Shown piece by piece: positions 16,701 to 24,408 of a stretch of DNA of 64,000 nucleotides. A program made the position numbers and the translations under genes. The stretch's first letter is position 1. Each line of letters begins with the position of its first letter. Below the pieces are notes generated by a model. The model saw nothing but the letters and a program-made list of their open reading frames with translations. It did no database searches and had not been told where the DNA came from. The stretch lies in assembly GCA_944387065.1 (NCBI GenBank), contig CALXDM010000002.1, positions 1 to 64,000 of the forward strand. Direction: 5' to 3'. Origin of the DNA: an uncultured Oscillospiraceae bacterium. GTDB lineage: Bacteria > Bacillota > Clostridia > Oscillospirales > Oscillospiraceae.

Positions 16701-18339
16701 CCAAGATCTGCTTGTCCTCCACCTCAGCGATCTTGATGCTGTTGTCTGTGCCCTCGCTACCACCGCCTCCGGCAGCCTTAAGCCAGGAGCCCACTGTGTC
16801 AAACGGAGACTTTAATTCATCAAATACGCCGGCAGAAATGTCCAATAGCGCATCCAGGCCAGCCGCCGCCAGGGACGGGTCCTCCGGCACACCTCCGTGG
16901 ATCACCTGATAGTTTGCCCCCGCTTTCTCGGCGCTCTGGAACTGGGCCGCCTTAGCCGCCTGCCCGTCCAGAATCGCCTGGCTTTTGCTGGGGCTGTTCG
17001 CATCCTGCTCCACGCCTTGAATGTAAATATTTTCCTCTGCGTAGAACGTCACATCCTTTGTGGCCGCGATCTCGATGCCCTTCTCATCCGACAGGATGAT
17101 TTTCAGCTGCATCCCACCCTCGCCGTCCATCTCTCTCCGGTTCCCCGTGATGTCCAGTTCCGCGCCCTTGAATTTGACCATCCGGTTCGTTGAGGTCAAA
17201 ACCTTTTCCTCCGGATGGCTGAAGTCGCTACGGCTATTGTCCGCGTGTTTGCTGCCCAGGCACACAAAGGTCCCGTCATTCTCAAAGTAACAGAATACCG
17301 TGTCTCCAATGTCCGGCATCACATACATGCAATCGCTGAGGGTGCTGGCATAGGGTATCCACCGCGTGCCGCTACCCGAGTCAAAGCGCACCTTGACCTC
17401 GCAACCCGATACCTCCAGCACCTGTCCGCTGATGATATTGCTGCTGTACAGCCTGGGTGCCGGCCCGCGCGGTTGATCGGTATTTCCCCAGCTCCCCGCA
17501 ATATCCGCCGTGGGCCCCTGCGCCGGCTCCGGCAGCGCGCCGGACCGGCTCACACATTTGATATGATTGCGCAAGACGCCCAATGAGGCCACGATCTCAC
17601 TGTACACGATCATGTACTGTCGTCCATCCTTTTCTAGCCCGTGCCCGACGCCCAGCCCCAGCTCCGCCACAGCTCCCCCATACTGTGCAACCTCAAAGGC
17701 CATCAGCTGCGGGTTGGCCGTCTGCTGCTGGACCCGCAGGGCCTGGATGTCCTTCTCCACGCTCTCGTTGGGCAGCGCATCTACAGGATGGACTGTAAAC
17801 GGGACCGCGCCCACGTTGAGCTGAAACCCAGCCGCTTTCCCATTCACAAACAGGCTCAGCCCAAACTGGTTGGCGATCCGCCTTGCAAACGCCCAGTCCG
17901 TCTCGTTCTGCTGGTATATCATCTGGGACACTACAGGATCCCGCTCTAGCGTCATCAAAACCCCGTAGGGGCTGAGCACCTGCTCCAGAATGCTCTGGAG
18001 CGTCTTGCTCTCGCTCTGGAACGTGAGGCTCTTGGGCGTGATATCTGCCAGATACGATCCCGTGACAGCCTCCACCCGTAGCTCCTGGTACTGCCCAAAC
18101 TGCTCTGCGCTGTACCCAACGCACACCCCGCAAAATACCCACTCCCCATCCAGCGTCCGCACGGTGATGGGAGCCTGCTCCAGGCGGCTCATATCTAGTA
18201 CTGCATCCCCGTCCATCACCAGGTGGAGATGCAACCGGCCATGCTCGTCCTGCCGCTCCGTCACGGTGATGTTTTTTATGGTCCGATAGGGTACCGGCCC
18301 CTGCACGATCAACTGGCCAAGGTCGTATATCTCTCCCAC
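10780..18339 (-). CDS. VgrG-Rhs fusion effector with polymorphic toxin tip
   Basis: This 2519-residue protein starts at a GTG with GGAGGTGAGG upstream. Residues 1 to about 460 are VgrG-like: a gp27-type hub, with NETDWAFARRIANQFGLSLF matching the stand-alone VgrG, then a gp5-like OB fold and beta-helix (KGIEIAATKDVTFYAEENIY). Residues about 600-640 form a hydrophobic segment. From about 800 (DPIDMVTGSQRM) to 2280 it is Rhs shell with dozens of YD repeats, ending RFYNPVIARFTQED and DPSGF. The last 239 residues (10780-11499) are the toxin, whose family I do not recognise; KGGSYTDLTF then LEVNINT could be a divergent restriction-endonuclease fold. Rhs shells encapsulate and self-release toxins. 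Fused to a spike, it should ride on the contractile tube. Alternative: a cell-surface Rhs, but no signal peptide is present. Confidence 0.85.
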   Translation of the reverse strand: MGEIYDLGQLIVQGPVPYRTIKNITVTERQDEHGRLHLHLVMDGDAVLDMSRLEQAPITVRTLDGEWVFCGVCVGYSAEQFGQYQELRVEAVTGSYLADITPKSLTFQSESKTLQSILEQVLSPYGVLMTLERDPVVSQMIYQQNETDWAFARRIANQFGLSLFVNGKAAGFQLNVGAVPFTVHPVDALPNESVEKDIQALRVQQQTANPQLMAFEVAQYGGAVAELGLGVGHGLEKDGRQYMIVYSEIVASLGVLRNHIKCVSRSGALPEPAQGPTADIAGSWGNTDQPRGPAPRLYSSNIISGQVLEVSGCEVKVRFDSGSGTRWIPYASTLSDCMYVMPDIGDTVFCYFENDGTFVCLGSKHADNSRSDFSHPEEKVLTSTNRMVKFKGAELDITGNRREMDGEGGMQLKIILSDEKGIEIAATKDVTFYAEENIYIQGVEQDANSPSKSQAILDGQAAKAAQFQSAEKAGANYQVIHGGVPEDPSLAAAGLDALLDISAGVFDELKSPFDTVGSWLKAAGGGGSEGTDNSIKIAEVEDKQILVFGLNCCKLQVQDSYLMIDSLNIYGQSPVFHELGFYRGRTYEQLEESTNTFMDNLLDGIQLGLDIIGIVGIACPVVGIVAGAVNATISLLRGDYAGAAMNLIGCIPGCSVLKIAQKAVSGSSKLKVAASALKWFGKISDFIDSTQLVIGSKDAIASLGNFLVVAFSDASWQEKWDASYDFFNQIKNYIGPVSNMKHRLRDSWQSSTKKPEGPDKKPDHDSDAGKGPESDGQKVRNAEPGEGDSQSSENKPKCGDPIDMVTGSQRMANTDFIVKELGEDFRLVRIYESRYENKGGLLGSRWFLNIETRIWLEGEKAVAILPDMHLEHFIRTEHGWSNERSGAGIYRLTETDAGFCLALVRERIRYQYDRRGYLSMMIDRNDNRIWFRYLGSAIQRMEFSCGQVLEFTYQDNKLAGITDILGRTVRYAYDGELLTEARLADEGAIHYAYTPEGWLASVIDQNGHEYVRNEYDLTGRVTRQFLATGEEFVVLYDDANRTNTFQTVGKGDQIAFHYNKDNLVEKQVYPDGTTEEKRYDANQNVVWQKDRRGGELVRVYDGQSQLLEERLPNGLITSYAYDGEGNLLRQWDNSGRETFYRYDGQGNRVEMRVRLEGERYGVYRFAYDTHGRLVELTDPNRNSLRYSYTGGCSSPSSVTLPDGREITYTYDAAGRCLSVRSGGEERRYSYNNLDFLCQSVDPMGLCTRWEFDRLGNLIRFVLPNQADGAAEDGMGTRYYYDAMDKLVARVDSVGSVYATQRDSYGNVHKEINPNTYDRATQDGAGIVYDYDGEDRRIRIHYPDGGVERIFYDPAGNVVKKVQPMDYDAQADDGAGYTYEYDEVNRLVQITAPNGTVEKRYVYDLRGNIIKVIDAAGYQSGESDEARVGILYRYNVTGWLTEKREPVKQGDGGEVLYRLTAYRYDGAGNLVEERRYRDFQREESGAGPVLSIFFAYDQADRLVRVSDTTGAAVEYGYNSRNQRTMEKRKLGDGLYQVFHWKYDLAGRMVEQARSVERPDGSRGFAVSRYSYDKNGNVVKVQTPTGGQILREYDGVDRLIAETHIDKGAGIHNRTEFAYDKAGNLVEITDNQGRKTRVEYDLLNREIRRMEKDGGVTRRFYDGNGKLAKVVRPNQYDAQADDGAGYQYTYDHGGRVLTVVGPDGRVLESNTYDGDGRLVQRLDGQQGGAAYTYDLAGGRTKIQTRGGATQKLAYDARGNIVGVEDGNQNRTTYQLDDWGRIIGIVKADGSTEFYAYDCAGNLTSSTDGEGRTTRYEYGRDGQLAAMVDPTGEKETYQYDGEGRLAARTDRNGVTVEFGYNLYGAPLFQKAKDGALGDFYEYTREGLLKCAISAGMRYAYEYDEMGRMIRKSASGRTLLALAYDKNGNKIRQADVTGKVTQYAYSSLDLVEKVWDDGQEVAAYDYNADGAIRRLAHGPILQEYAYDLDKNLTGIRIHSGEELLADNQYLYDGNGNRTWKKQLGGETLYHYDRLNQVKKVEYPGYTEELYYDKAGNRTKRIARGVEELYQYDPRNRLTAYTKNGVTTPFRYDNGGNLLADDRARYTYDAFNRTVRVETFDGHVQVNRYDAEGLRYEMEENGNLVRFIFNQEREVVTEEDGTGLTRLIRGTELIARSTDAARTYYHYASDEMGSITHIVDEAGAVQNRYEYDAWGNLTVQEEAVPNRFKYTGQQFDPVTQQYYLRARFYNPVIARFTQEDTYRGDGLNLYAYCANNPVFYVDPSGFASTNTVGYANVTPDYLSKSGGRYGTTPTRELNVLIANVFGAEGQALDPGVGSIRQTYGGNVGKERSFPSSTGGRKGGSYTDLTFQISDKTLMSSPLEVNINTISMSPSTELARELQNAARINSQISQQNSLVQPPIILVDKVTYEIVSGKFTYTDPTTKQLVTVDIPDPFSVSWGSDKIDESKMNILNGLQKMAAEKKAGKDAAKQISDYVAAKKSSDLLILGQGNHRGYTNPRDGCR

Positions 18340-18345
18340 GGATCC

Positions 18346-19086
18346 TCACCTCCGGTTTTTGAGCTTCGATTTTAGCTTCCGTGCTCCGACTACCGCGCCC
18401 ATAACTATGGCCACTGCCAGCACTAGGCGAAGCCCTTTATCCAGCATCCAGGGGCCTTTCCCATCCCGGTACATGTCCAGCACCAACGTTGGGTCCACGT
18501 CGTAGTCTTTTGCCATCTCGTAGAGCATCTGGTACTCGTCGCCTGTACTTCCCCTCACATAGCCGGTGGGCAGTTCCACTTCCCCGCCCATGATGTTCTG
18601 GAGCATATGGTAATCGTCAAAGAAGGCACAGAGATAGGAGCCGTCCTCCAGTTGGACCAGATAATATGGATTGTAAGAAGCCGCCCCGGAGAAAAATGTA
18701 ATCACTTTTTGGAGCGGGGTAATCGGGTAGTCCAGTTCATAATACTCGGTGATCTCGACGCCGCGCTTCGTTCTGGAAATGTGGTTCCAGCTTCTGTGCA
18801 GGCCCTCCTCGTCGCTATCCCGAAGCCTCATCAAAGGGCATTGGACAAATACCTCGCCCGTAACAGTGGCGGGAATCTGTCCCGAGAAGAATTCCCGGGC
18901 ATCCTCTTTACGTTCAATCGCCCGCACCTCCGAACCGGGCCTTTGCCCCTGCTGGGTGCCGGTTCCAACTCCTAAATCGTACAGCCAGCCAGTGGGAAAA
19001 GCCCCCATGACCATCCAGAAGGAAAACAACACTCCTACTATTACCGTCATCACTGTGCCAACTGTCACTTTCTTCTTTTCTTCCAT
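18346..19086 (-). CDS. Membrane protein with two transmembrane segments, unknown function
   Basis: The 246-residue protein has a hydrophobic helix at residues about 9-29 (VGTVMTVIVGVLFSFWMVMG) and another near 220-238 (GLRLVLAVAIVMGAVVGA), with about 190 residues between that probably lie outside the membrane. The ends are Lys/Arg-rich and likely cytoplasmic. It lies seven bases before the VgrG-Rhs start on the same strand. I do not recognise the family. A role in docking, in effector handling at the membrane, or as an accessory immunity protein is possible, but this is inference from position. Confidence 0.65.
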   Translation of the reverse strand: MEEKKKVTVGTVMTVIVGVLFSFWMVMGAFPTGWLYDLGVGTGTQQGQRPGSEVRAIERKEDAREFFSGQIPATVTGEVFVQCPLMRLRDSDEEGLHRSWNHISRTKRGVEITEYYELDYPITPLQKVITFFSGAASYNPYYLVQLEDGSYLCAFFDDYHMLQNIMGGEVELPTGYVRGSTGDEYQMLYEMAKDYDVDPTLVLDMYRDGKGPWMLDKGLRLVLAVAIVMGAVVGARKLKSKLKNRR

Positions 19087-19116
19087 ATTGACGTCCGTCC
19101 TCTCCCGGCACCGATA

Positions 19117-19443
19117 TTACAGGCTCGGAAGCCCAGCCTGCAGAAGCCAGATTTTTAATTTTTTAGCTAGGAAGCCTGTAAACTTAAAGTTCTCCCCGTT
19201 CCTACTGTAAATTTTTATTTCAGGAACAAAAAAACTTTTCGACGCCGTGAAGCCTCTAATCTCCGATAGGGGAAGATCCATCATGGAGATCCCCGTCATT
19301 GACATGCGGAAGAAAGCCCTTTGGTTTGTAATGTAGATGTTTCCATGCCAGGAGCGGTAGCGAAGCATCCCCTCCGGTTCCTGATACGCCATCATGCCGC
19401 TGCCAATAATCGACTCACCCGCATTGAGCTGAAGTTTTGCCAT
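19117..19443 (-). CDS. Small PH/GRAM-like domain protein
   Basis: I take the ATG at 19443 (MAKLQLNAGESIIGSG, 108 residues) because AAGGGG lies at good spacing; an in-frame GTG three codons earlier has no room for a site. The pattern of an N-terminal 'GE.i.......g....Y......G.iyiTNqRa.F' stretch followed by short strands and a C-terminal helix resembles bacterial PH or GRAM-like domains, which bind lipids or proteins. It lies in the same operon, 30 bases before the membrane protein gene. Its role in the injection system is unknown. Confidence 0.6.
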   Translation of the reverse strand: MAKLQLNAGESIIGSGMMAYQEPEGMLRYRSWHGNIYITNQRAFFRMSMTGISMMDLPLSEIRGFTASKSFFVPEIKIYSRNGENFKFTGFLAKKLKIWLLQAGLPSL

Positions 19444-19481
19444 ATTGTGCACCCCTTTCTTTCCAACACATGACCACCAAG

Positions 19482-20018
19482 TTATACTAAATCCACTGCC
19501 TGCAACTGAAACCCTGTCGCACTACGTTTTAACATACTCTCCGCAACTGGGAGAGATACCACTGTAATGCGTTCTAATAGACCGGCCACTTGGAATATAT
19601 GCCGTCCCTGCACCGCCTGAAATTGGAGCACCAGGCGTTTAATTGATCTGTCTGGATACCGTTGCGTCCCCACATCCATACAGGAAATGGAGTCAATCAT
19701 GGGGCACCAATACATCGGCGCTACATTGATTCTTGTATCATTTGCAAACACCTGGACGCCCTTGTATTTCATGTGCGGTTCATAAAACTGCCACAACTTC
19801 TTAATTTCACTTTTCACGAGAAGAACTGGCCGGAATAACACATCGCATATCTCCACCTGGGGAGAATACTCAAAGTAAGCCACCTGATGTTTCGGGACAC
19901 TTCCCGGATCAATGGGCTTTCCTGCTGTGTAGTCTCCCTCCACCGCGAAATGGAAAATCCTTATGGGCATACTTAAACTGGCATCTTCTTTCAATTGAAA
20001 ATATTGAAATGAGTTCAC
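19482..20018 (-). CDS. Operon protein, possibly Imm11-like fold
   Basis: The start is the GTG at 20018 (178 residues): AGGAGG lies nine bases upstream, overlapping the stop of the pentapeptide-repeat gene. The longer frame reaching 20234 overlaps that gene and is rejected. The region around residues 55-110 (EICDVLFRPVLLVKSEIKKL, then VFANDTRINVAPMYWCPMID) resembles the Imm11-like domain that accompanies spike and Rhs genes in some Firmicutes. Translational coupling with the pentapeptide protein suggests the two work together, for instance in effector loading. Function not established. Confidence 0.6.
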   Translation of the reverse strand: MNSFQYFQLKEDASLSMPIRIFHFAVEGDYTAGKPIDPGSVPKHQVAYFEYSPQVEICDVLFRPVLLVKSEIKKLWQFYEPHMKYKGVQVFANDTRINVAPMYWCPMIDSISCMDVGTQRYPDRSIKRLVLQFQAVQGRHIFQVAGLLERITVVSLPVAESMLKRSATGFQLQAVDLV

Positions 20019-20022
20019 GCCC

Positions 20023-21090
20023 CTACACCTCCTCGGCGGCCTGATCCTGTAAAGAGGCACATAGGTCGCTCTCCAATACATGGAGCTTAATAAATTGGCA
20101 ATTCTCAATTTTTGCATGTCTAAGCTCTGCATTGCAAAAGCTGACCTTCTCCAACAAACAGTTTGTGAATCTGGTGTGTCCTCCGGACAAGAAGTCCCCC
20201 GGTTGCCGGCTTTGTCCAGTTTCTGACCAGACACGCTTGAAGGAAGAATCAGTCAGTCGTGTGGCATAAATTTCAGTCCCCATCAAGCTTAAATCCGAAA
20301 ATGTGCAGTGCTCAAACGTGCAGTCAACGAATTGTGCATCGCTAAGAGAACACGCCAGAAAATCCACATATTGGAAAATGCAGTGTTGAAAAACGGTATC
20401 AGATAGCGTCAAGCCCTCAAATTTCTGATTCCGGAACACTTTGTCCTGAAATTTTGCAAACTGAGCACTGCTGTTGGGCTCTAAGAGCGCCAAATCGACC
20501 TCTTCCCGCTCCCCTATCAGAGCGTATTGGCGTTCCATATACTCGCCAAGCGTAATACAAAAAAGCGGTCCCTTGTTTAAGCTGCGCCACACTGGCAACT
20601 CCGGGATTCGTCGCAGGTGCGACTTCATGGCAATCCAATAGAGGAAGATAATATCGCGTGCTGCCTGAATTGCCTTGGCCTTGATTTCTGGCCTCCTGAT
20701 ATAGCTTCCAAGCTCCATCTCCCCACATGTTTGGATCAGGGCATCTACAAACTCGCTCCAGCGGTAAAACATCCATGGCGCCGGCACTCGTTCTCCTATC
20801 ACCGGGTCATGCATGAACGGTTCTCCTGTATAAGCTTCTATCAAAATTGCCGGAGTCCCTTCCAACAGCGAGGTCCATAGGATCGAGCAAGTGATGACGC
20901 TTAATGGGACATCAGCCAGACGCTGCAGTTTGGACACAGTGTTGAGGAATTGTTCCACATAAGTTACAAATCGAGTCTCATTCTTTTGAAACTCAGCGCC
21001 ATATTGTTCTGTAACTTCCTGTATCCAGGCCCGAAAAAGTGGATCATAGCACTTTTCTATAAACGCCTTTTCCGCCTCTGCCCGCTCCAT
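20023..21090 (-). CDS. Pentapeptide-repeat protein, possible effector-loading adaptor
   Basis: I prefer the ATG at 21090 (355 residues) with AGAGGGTGA upstream over a GTG at 21111. The first 200 residues are helical and unrecognised. From about residue 215 there is a run of degenerate A(D/N)LXX-like pentapeptides (FRNQKFEGLTLSDTVFQHC and onward) forming a right-handed quadrilateral helix to about residue 345. In Proteobacterial T6SS loci pentapeptide-repeat proteins beside vgrG act as adaptors for effectors. Here the gene starts 26 bases after the vgrG stop and leads to the VgrG-Rhs gene, which fits that role by inference. Confidence 0.7.
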   Translation of the reverse strand: MERAEAEKAFIEKCYDPLFRAWIQEVTEQYGAEFQKNETRFVTYVEQFLNTVSKLQRLADVPLSVITCSILWTSLLEGTPAILIEAYTGEPFMHDPVIGERVPAPWMFYRWSEFVDALIQTCGEMELGSYIRRPEIKAKAIQAARDIIFLYWIAMKSHLRRIPELPVWRSLNKGPLFCITLGEYMERQYALIGEREEVDLALLEPNSSAQFAKFQDKVFRNQKFEGLTLSDTVFQHCIFQYVDFLACSLSDAQFVDCTFEHCTFSDLSLMGTEIYATRLTDSSFKRVWSETGQSRQPGDFLSGGHTRFTNCLLEKVSFCNAELRHAKIENCQFIKLHVLESDLCASLQDQAAEEV

Positions 21091-21115
21091 GATTTCACCC
21101 TCTCTGTTCACGATT

Positions 21116-22504
21116 TTATGTCAAAATGATATTTTCGCCTGTCATTGTAATGCCCTCTTTGCGAATGTCCACATAAGCAGATTCCGTGCCGAGAAGAATA
21201 TGGTTTTCCGCCTGTAAATTAATCGTATTGCCCGCCTGAATATTGACATTGCTGGCAGACGTGATGGTAATGTTTTTGTCAGAAATGATTTCGATCCCTT
21301 TTTCATCTGTGAGGCCAATAAACAATTTCCCTTCACGCCCAATGATCATGAGCCCTTCTTCTGTTAGCAGAATTTTCTTTCCATTCGGTCCGCTCCAAAT
21401 TTTATCTGTTACCTTTGCGCCTGGGGTTTTCTGTACCGAACTGCCTACAAAGGCATCTTTTTCGCTTCCTGATGGGAAAAATACGCGTACTTCATCCCCT
21501 ACCGCAGGCATACTATACCAGCCGCTTCCATCTTGAGAGGAATACGCAGTGGAATAGGGAAACCACCAGTCCCCACCCCCATCATAGGATTGGTCAATGG
21601 AATTAAAGAATACCTGCACCTTATCCCGCTCAACAGCCTGAACAATACCTGTCATCATTTTCCCTGATGCTTGGGTGTTGGAAATTGCCGGTGCAACAAA
21701 ACCGGTCTTTCGCCCCACCCCATATTCACAAACCAAGTTCCCATCTTTTAGGGAGGCCTTTACAGTTTTGATATAAAGCATTTTCCCATTTAGGTTTAGT
21801 TGGTCGCCGATATAGGCATAGTCGAAGGATGTGAGCGAATCGTCGGCAAAGTCGTCTGCCATAGCGCCTGTCTGCATTGCAGAGAAAGTATTGTAAGTGG
21901 AGACGCTCTTTTCAGAATGATACTCTACAGTTCTCATTTCCCTTGTTTTGCTAACCGGCGGCGGTCCAACATAGATATATGGTTTTTTGGCTGTAATATT
22001 GGCACAGGCTGGCACGCCAAGCGCGGAAGCCATGCGGATCATAAACTGCCAGTCAGTCTCGTTGCACTGGATGATGAAAGCGCCGGTCGGCTTATCTGTG
22101 GCAGTCACGGTCACAGTGCCCCTACCCCCAACCAATTTACTTAAAAGTTCGCCATACGTCATAGTGGTCCTTTGAAACGTCTTGTTCATAGGTGCTACGT
22201 CCAAAATCACACTGGTCGTTTTTGCCTCTACCGTAACAAGGGCAAAATCATTCTGCTTTTCATGGGATAATTGGGTAATGAGGCCGTAGAACAATTGCCT
22301 TGGCTGTCCTTGTGCAGAAGTCGTAATATCAATGGCGAACGCTTCGTCTACCCTCTGCACAAATTCCAGCGCGTCCTGATATGGGATTAATCCGGTCAAT
22401 TTTACCATGCCATGCTGATTTGGTGCATGGCTGATTTCCAGCTCCCTAAGCTGAGAAAATGGTACGCCAGCAATATTTATGTTTTCGTATGTGATCGTAC
22501 TCAT
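21116..22504 (-). CDS. vgrG: VgrG-like spike protein (gp27/gp5 type)
   Basis: The 462-residue protein carries a gp27-like hub (residues 1 to about 260; CNETDWQFMIRMASALGVPA is the classical 'E.D..F..rl....G' motif), an OB fold (GIVQAVERDKVQVFF to about 360, with PAVGDEVRVFFPSGSEKDAF) and a C-terminal beta-helix of short repeats (KNITITSASNVNIQAGNTIN). It is shorter than typical VgrG (600 or more residues) but complete in layout. VgrG trimers cap the tube and pierce the target. It overlaps the DcrB-like gene as ATGA and is related to the N-terminus of the VgrG-Rhs fusion, so the locus has one spike without and one with cargo. Confidence 0.85.
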   Translation of the reverse strand: MSTITYENINIAGVPFSQLRELEISHAPNQHGMVKLTGLIPYQDALEFVQRVDEAFAIDITTSAQGQPRQLFYGLITQLSHEKQNDFALVTVEAKTTSVILDVAPMNKTFQRTTMTYGELLSKLVGGRGTVTVTATDKPTGAFIIQCNETDWQFMIRMASALGVPACANITAKKPYIYVGPPPVSKTREMRTVEYHSEKSVSTYNTFSAMQTGAMADDFADDSLTSFDYAYIGDQLNLNGKMLYIKTVKASLKDGNLVCEYGVGRKTGFVAPAISNTQASGKMMTGIVQAVERDKVQVFFNSIDQSYDGGGDWWFPYSTAYSSQDGSGWYSMPAVGDEVRVFFPSGSEKDAFVGSSVQKTPGAKVTDKIWSGPNGKKILLTEEGLMIIGREGKLFIGLTDEKGIEIISDKNITITSASNVNIQAGNTINLQAENHILLGTESAYVDIRKEGITMTGENIILT

Positions 22505-23127
22505 TTTTGGGTATCCTCCTTCACCACACGAAAGGATTCCACAATTTCTTCTGCAATGGGCAATAATCTATCTTTATATTTTCGATCAAACATAATGGTG
22601 CCGATCATCAACCGCCCCTCAAGAATCGTATAGAAGATATCAGAGTAGCTGACTCCCTGTAGCGCGTTTGCTAAAACTTCCATAACGCCGATATCTCCCT
22701 CACCTCGTTTTTTTATGTCCGTCTGAATCACACGTGTCTTTGGTCCCATTCGCTCCATCATCTGCTTTGCAAAGGCCAAAAGATCTGGGATATTCCCCTC
22801 CGCTATTGGATGCTCCGTCCAATGGAACGCGAGAATAAATGGGGCGTAGCTATTCCCATATAATTCCTGCGGTGGATTCCCGAACGGAAACAGAATCTTA
22901 ATTTCCTCTTCTGGTCTGGCCTCAAAATCAGTTGGCATATAAATTCGCACTTTACCATGAAGCACCACTTTCTCTTCAAACTTTGTAGGAATTTTGAAAA
23001 TCTCAACAAAGTCATCATAGATGGATTGCTTTTTTTCATGCTCCACTGTTTTGGGGCAATATCGCGACTTGTCCGCATCCTCTGCTCTCTTGCGGGCTTT
23101 CAAAATTTCTTCATCAAAGTGTTCCAT
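22501..23127 (-). CDS. DcrB/DUF1795-like protein, probable EagR-type effector chaperone
   Basis: The 208-residue protein has a charged N-terminal helix and then, from about residue 50, a DcrB/PsbP-like pattern: VVLHGKVRIYMPTDF, a hydrophobic strand, a central helix (IPDLLAFAKQMMERMG), and a final strand-helix ending IVESFRVV. DUF1795-type Eag chaperones bind the hydrophobic segment of Rhs-type T6SS effectors and load them on VgrG. The VgrG-Rhs protein here has such a segment at about 600-640. Fold assignment is by eye; the chaperone role is inference from family and context. It overlaps vgrG by ATGA and the DUF4280 gene by 14 bases. Confidence 0.7.
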   Translation of the reverse strand: MEHFDEEILKARKRAEDADKSRYCPKTVEHEKKQSIYDDFVEIFKIPTKFEEKVVLHGKVRIYMPTDFEARPEEEIKILFPFGNPPQELYGNSYAPFILAFHWTEHPIAEGNIPDLLAFAKQMMERMGPKTRVIQTDIKKRGEGDIGVMEVLANALQGVSYSDIFYTILEGRLMIGTIMFDRKYKDRLLPIAEEIVESFRVVKEDTQK

Positions 23128-24397
23128 TCTGAACCCCCCATTTTTTCGGAATTATCATGAGGGAAAAGGAATTTATACATTGATCCTGCGGTAACGTTCG
23201 ATAGGACATCACCCCTCGTTCTAAAGAAAGGCCTATCGCCACGCCCTGACCCTCCGGGACGGTTTCGCCTGGGAGAAAAAATTTCACTCCACAGCCCTGT
23301 TTGGCAAGGTAGTCCGATAGGCCTGTCGCAAACACCCCATTGGGAGTTTCCACAGCCCCATAGGTCTCCATATCAAACATGACCTGCGGAAAAGATGGGG
23401 TGGACTGTGAGTCCAGCTGCTTCATCGCGTTGTAAGCAGCCACTGCACCTCCACCAACTATGCTGGCAGGCCGCTGGAACATTTTGAATTCATCCAATTT
23501 GGAGATGTCCGTAATTAAACCTTGTCCATCCAAAGCATCAGCCGGTATATCAACATTCTGATTTTGAGCCAGCGCCTCTGACCGCTGTGCCATATCGCTG
23601 TGGATCGGCGTACAACTGTCTGCAGATAACCCTTCCACCCCCAGTGCTGGCATGACATGACTGGAAATACTTGCTGGATAGGTGGCCATGGCAGCCATGG
23701 CTACCATTCTTGCTGCCACAGCGGCGCCTGTCCCGGCAGAACCCCCCGCCGCCCCACCGCTACCTCCCCCGGCGACGGTGTCACCCGCTGCCATTTCAGG
23801 TAATCCCGCTGATTCAATCTTTTGCATCGCTGCATCAAAAGCCTCTTTGGCCTCAGAGGAAACGACATCCGCTTCTTGACTTTCTGCAGCTTGCCCCTCT
23901 TCCTGTTCTGAATTTTTTGAACTTTCCTGATCCTCCATAATCGTAATAATACCGCCGTTGCGGCAATATAGGACACTGTCTTTCGTCAGGATTGGAGCTC
24001 CATCTAAAATATGATCCTCGTCCCCCATCTGCCACACCTGCGGCGTATCAGGCTCGCATATACAGCTGATGATCCCCATGCTGGACAGATGCTCTACCAC
24101 GCCCTTCCCGGAGACCGCTTTCACAATCAGATTTAGGGGGTTTCCGCCAACCAGAAAATTTAAGATCCCTGCTTGGATTTGTAATTTTGGGTTGGCCGCA
24201 GACGTGCAGTTTCCAAAACTGAATACTGTATCTTTTGTGTGGTCATTGGTATTGAGGACAGGCTGTTGATCGGCCCCAGCTACCACACCATGGTCTACAC
24301 GGATGTTTAAATACTGACCTTTTGGCGCAGTACTACAGCTACACTTTGCCTTCATACCCCTGGTAACATAAATGGGTCCATTTGTTATCTCGCTCAC
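23114..24397 (-). CDS. DUF4280 PAAR-like spike-tip protein with long C-terminal extension
   Basis: I take the GTG at 24397 (GAGGGATTACG just upstream, 427 residues); a TTG at 24412 overlapping the previous stop is an alternative. The N-terminal 130 residues carry DUF4280 features: VTRGMKAKCSCSTAP, a mid-section GNCTSAANPK and CICEPDTP, with cysteines that may bind metal like PAAR tips. A Glu/Ser/Ala/Gly-rich linker follows (about 145-240, including a GGGSGGAAGG run), then an unrecognised C-terminal domain of about 170 residues. DUF4280 proteins are thought to sharpen the VgrG spike. The extension is unusual and may be a cargo or docking domain. Confidence 0.8.
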   Translation of the reverse strand: MSEITNGPIYVTRGMKAKCSCSTAPKGQYLNIRVDHGVVAGADQQPVLNTNDHTKDTVFSFGNCTSAANPKLQIQAGILNFLVGGNPLNLIVKAVSGKGVVEHLSSMGIISCICEPDTPQVWQMGDEDHILDGAPILTKDSVLYCRNGGIITIMEDQESSKNSEQEEGQAAESQEADVVSSEAKEAFDAAMQKIESAGLPEMAAGDTVAGGGSGGAAGGSAGTGAAVAARMVAMAAMATYPASISSHVMPALGVEGLSADSCTPIHSDMAQRSEALAQNQNVDIPADALDGQGLITDISKLDEFKMFQRPASIVGGGAVAAYNAMKQLDSQSTPSFPQVMFDMETYGAVETPNGVFATGLSDYLAKQGCGVKFFLPGETVPEGQGVAIGLSLERGVMSYRTLPQDQCINSFSLMIIPKKWGVQNGTL

Positions 24398-24408
24398 CGT
24401 AATCCCTC

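Noticed and set aside
19482-20234. 250-residue reading of the Imm11-like gene
   Set aside because: The extra 72 residues lie inside the pentapeptide-repeat gene; the GTG at 20018 has a strong AGGAGG site.
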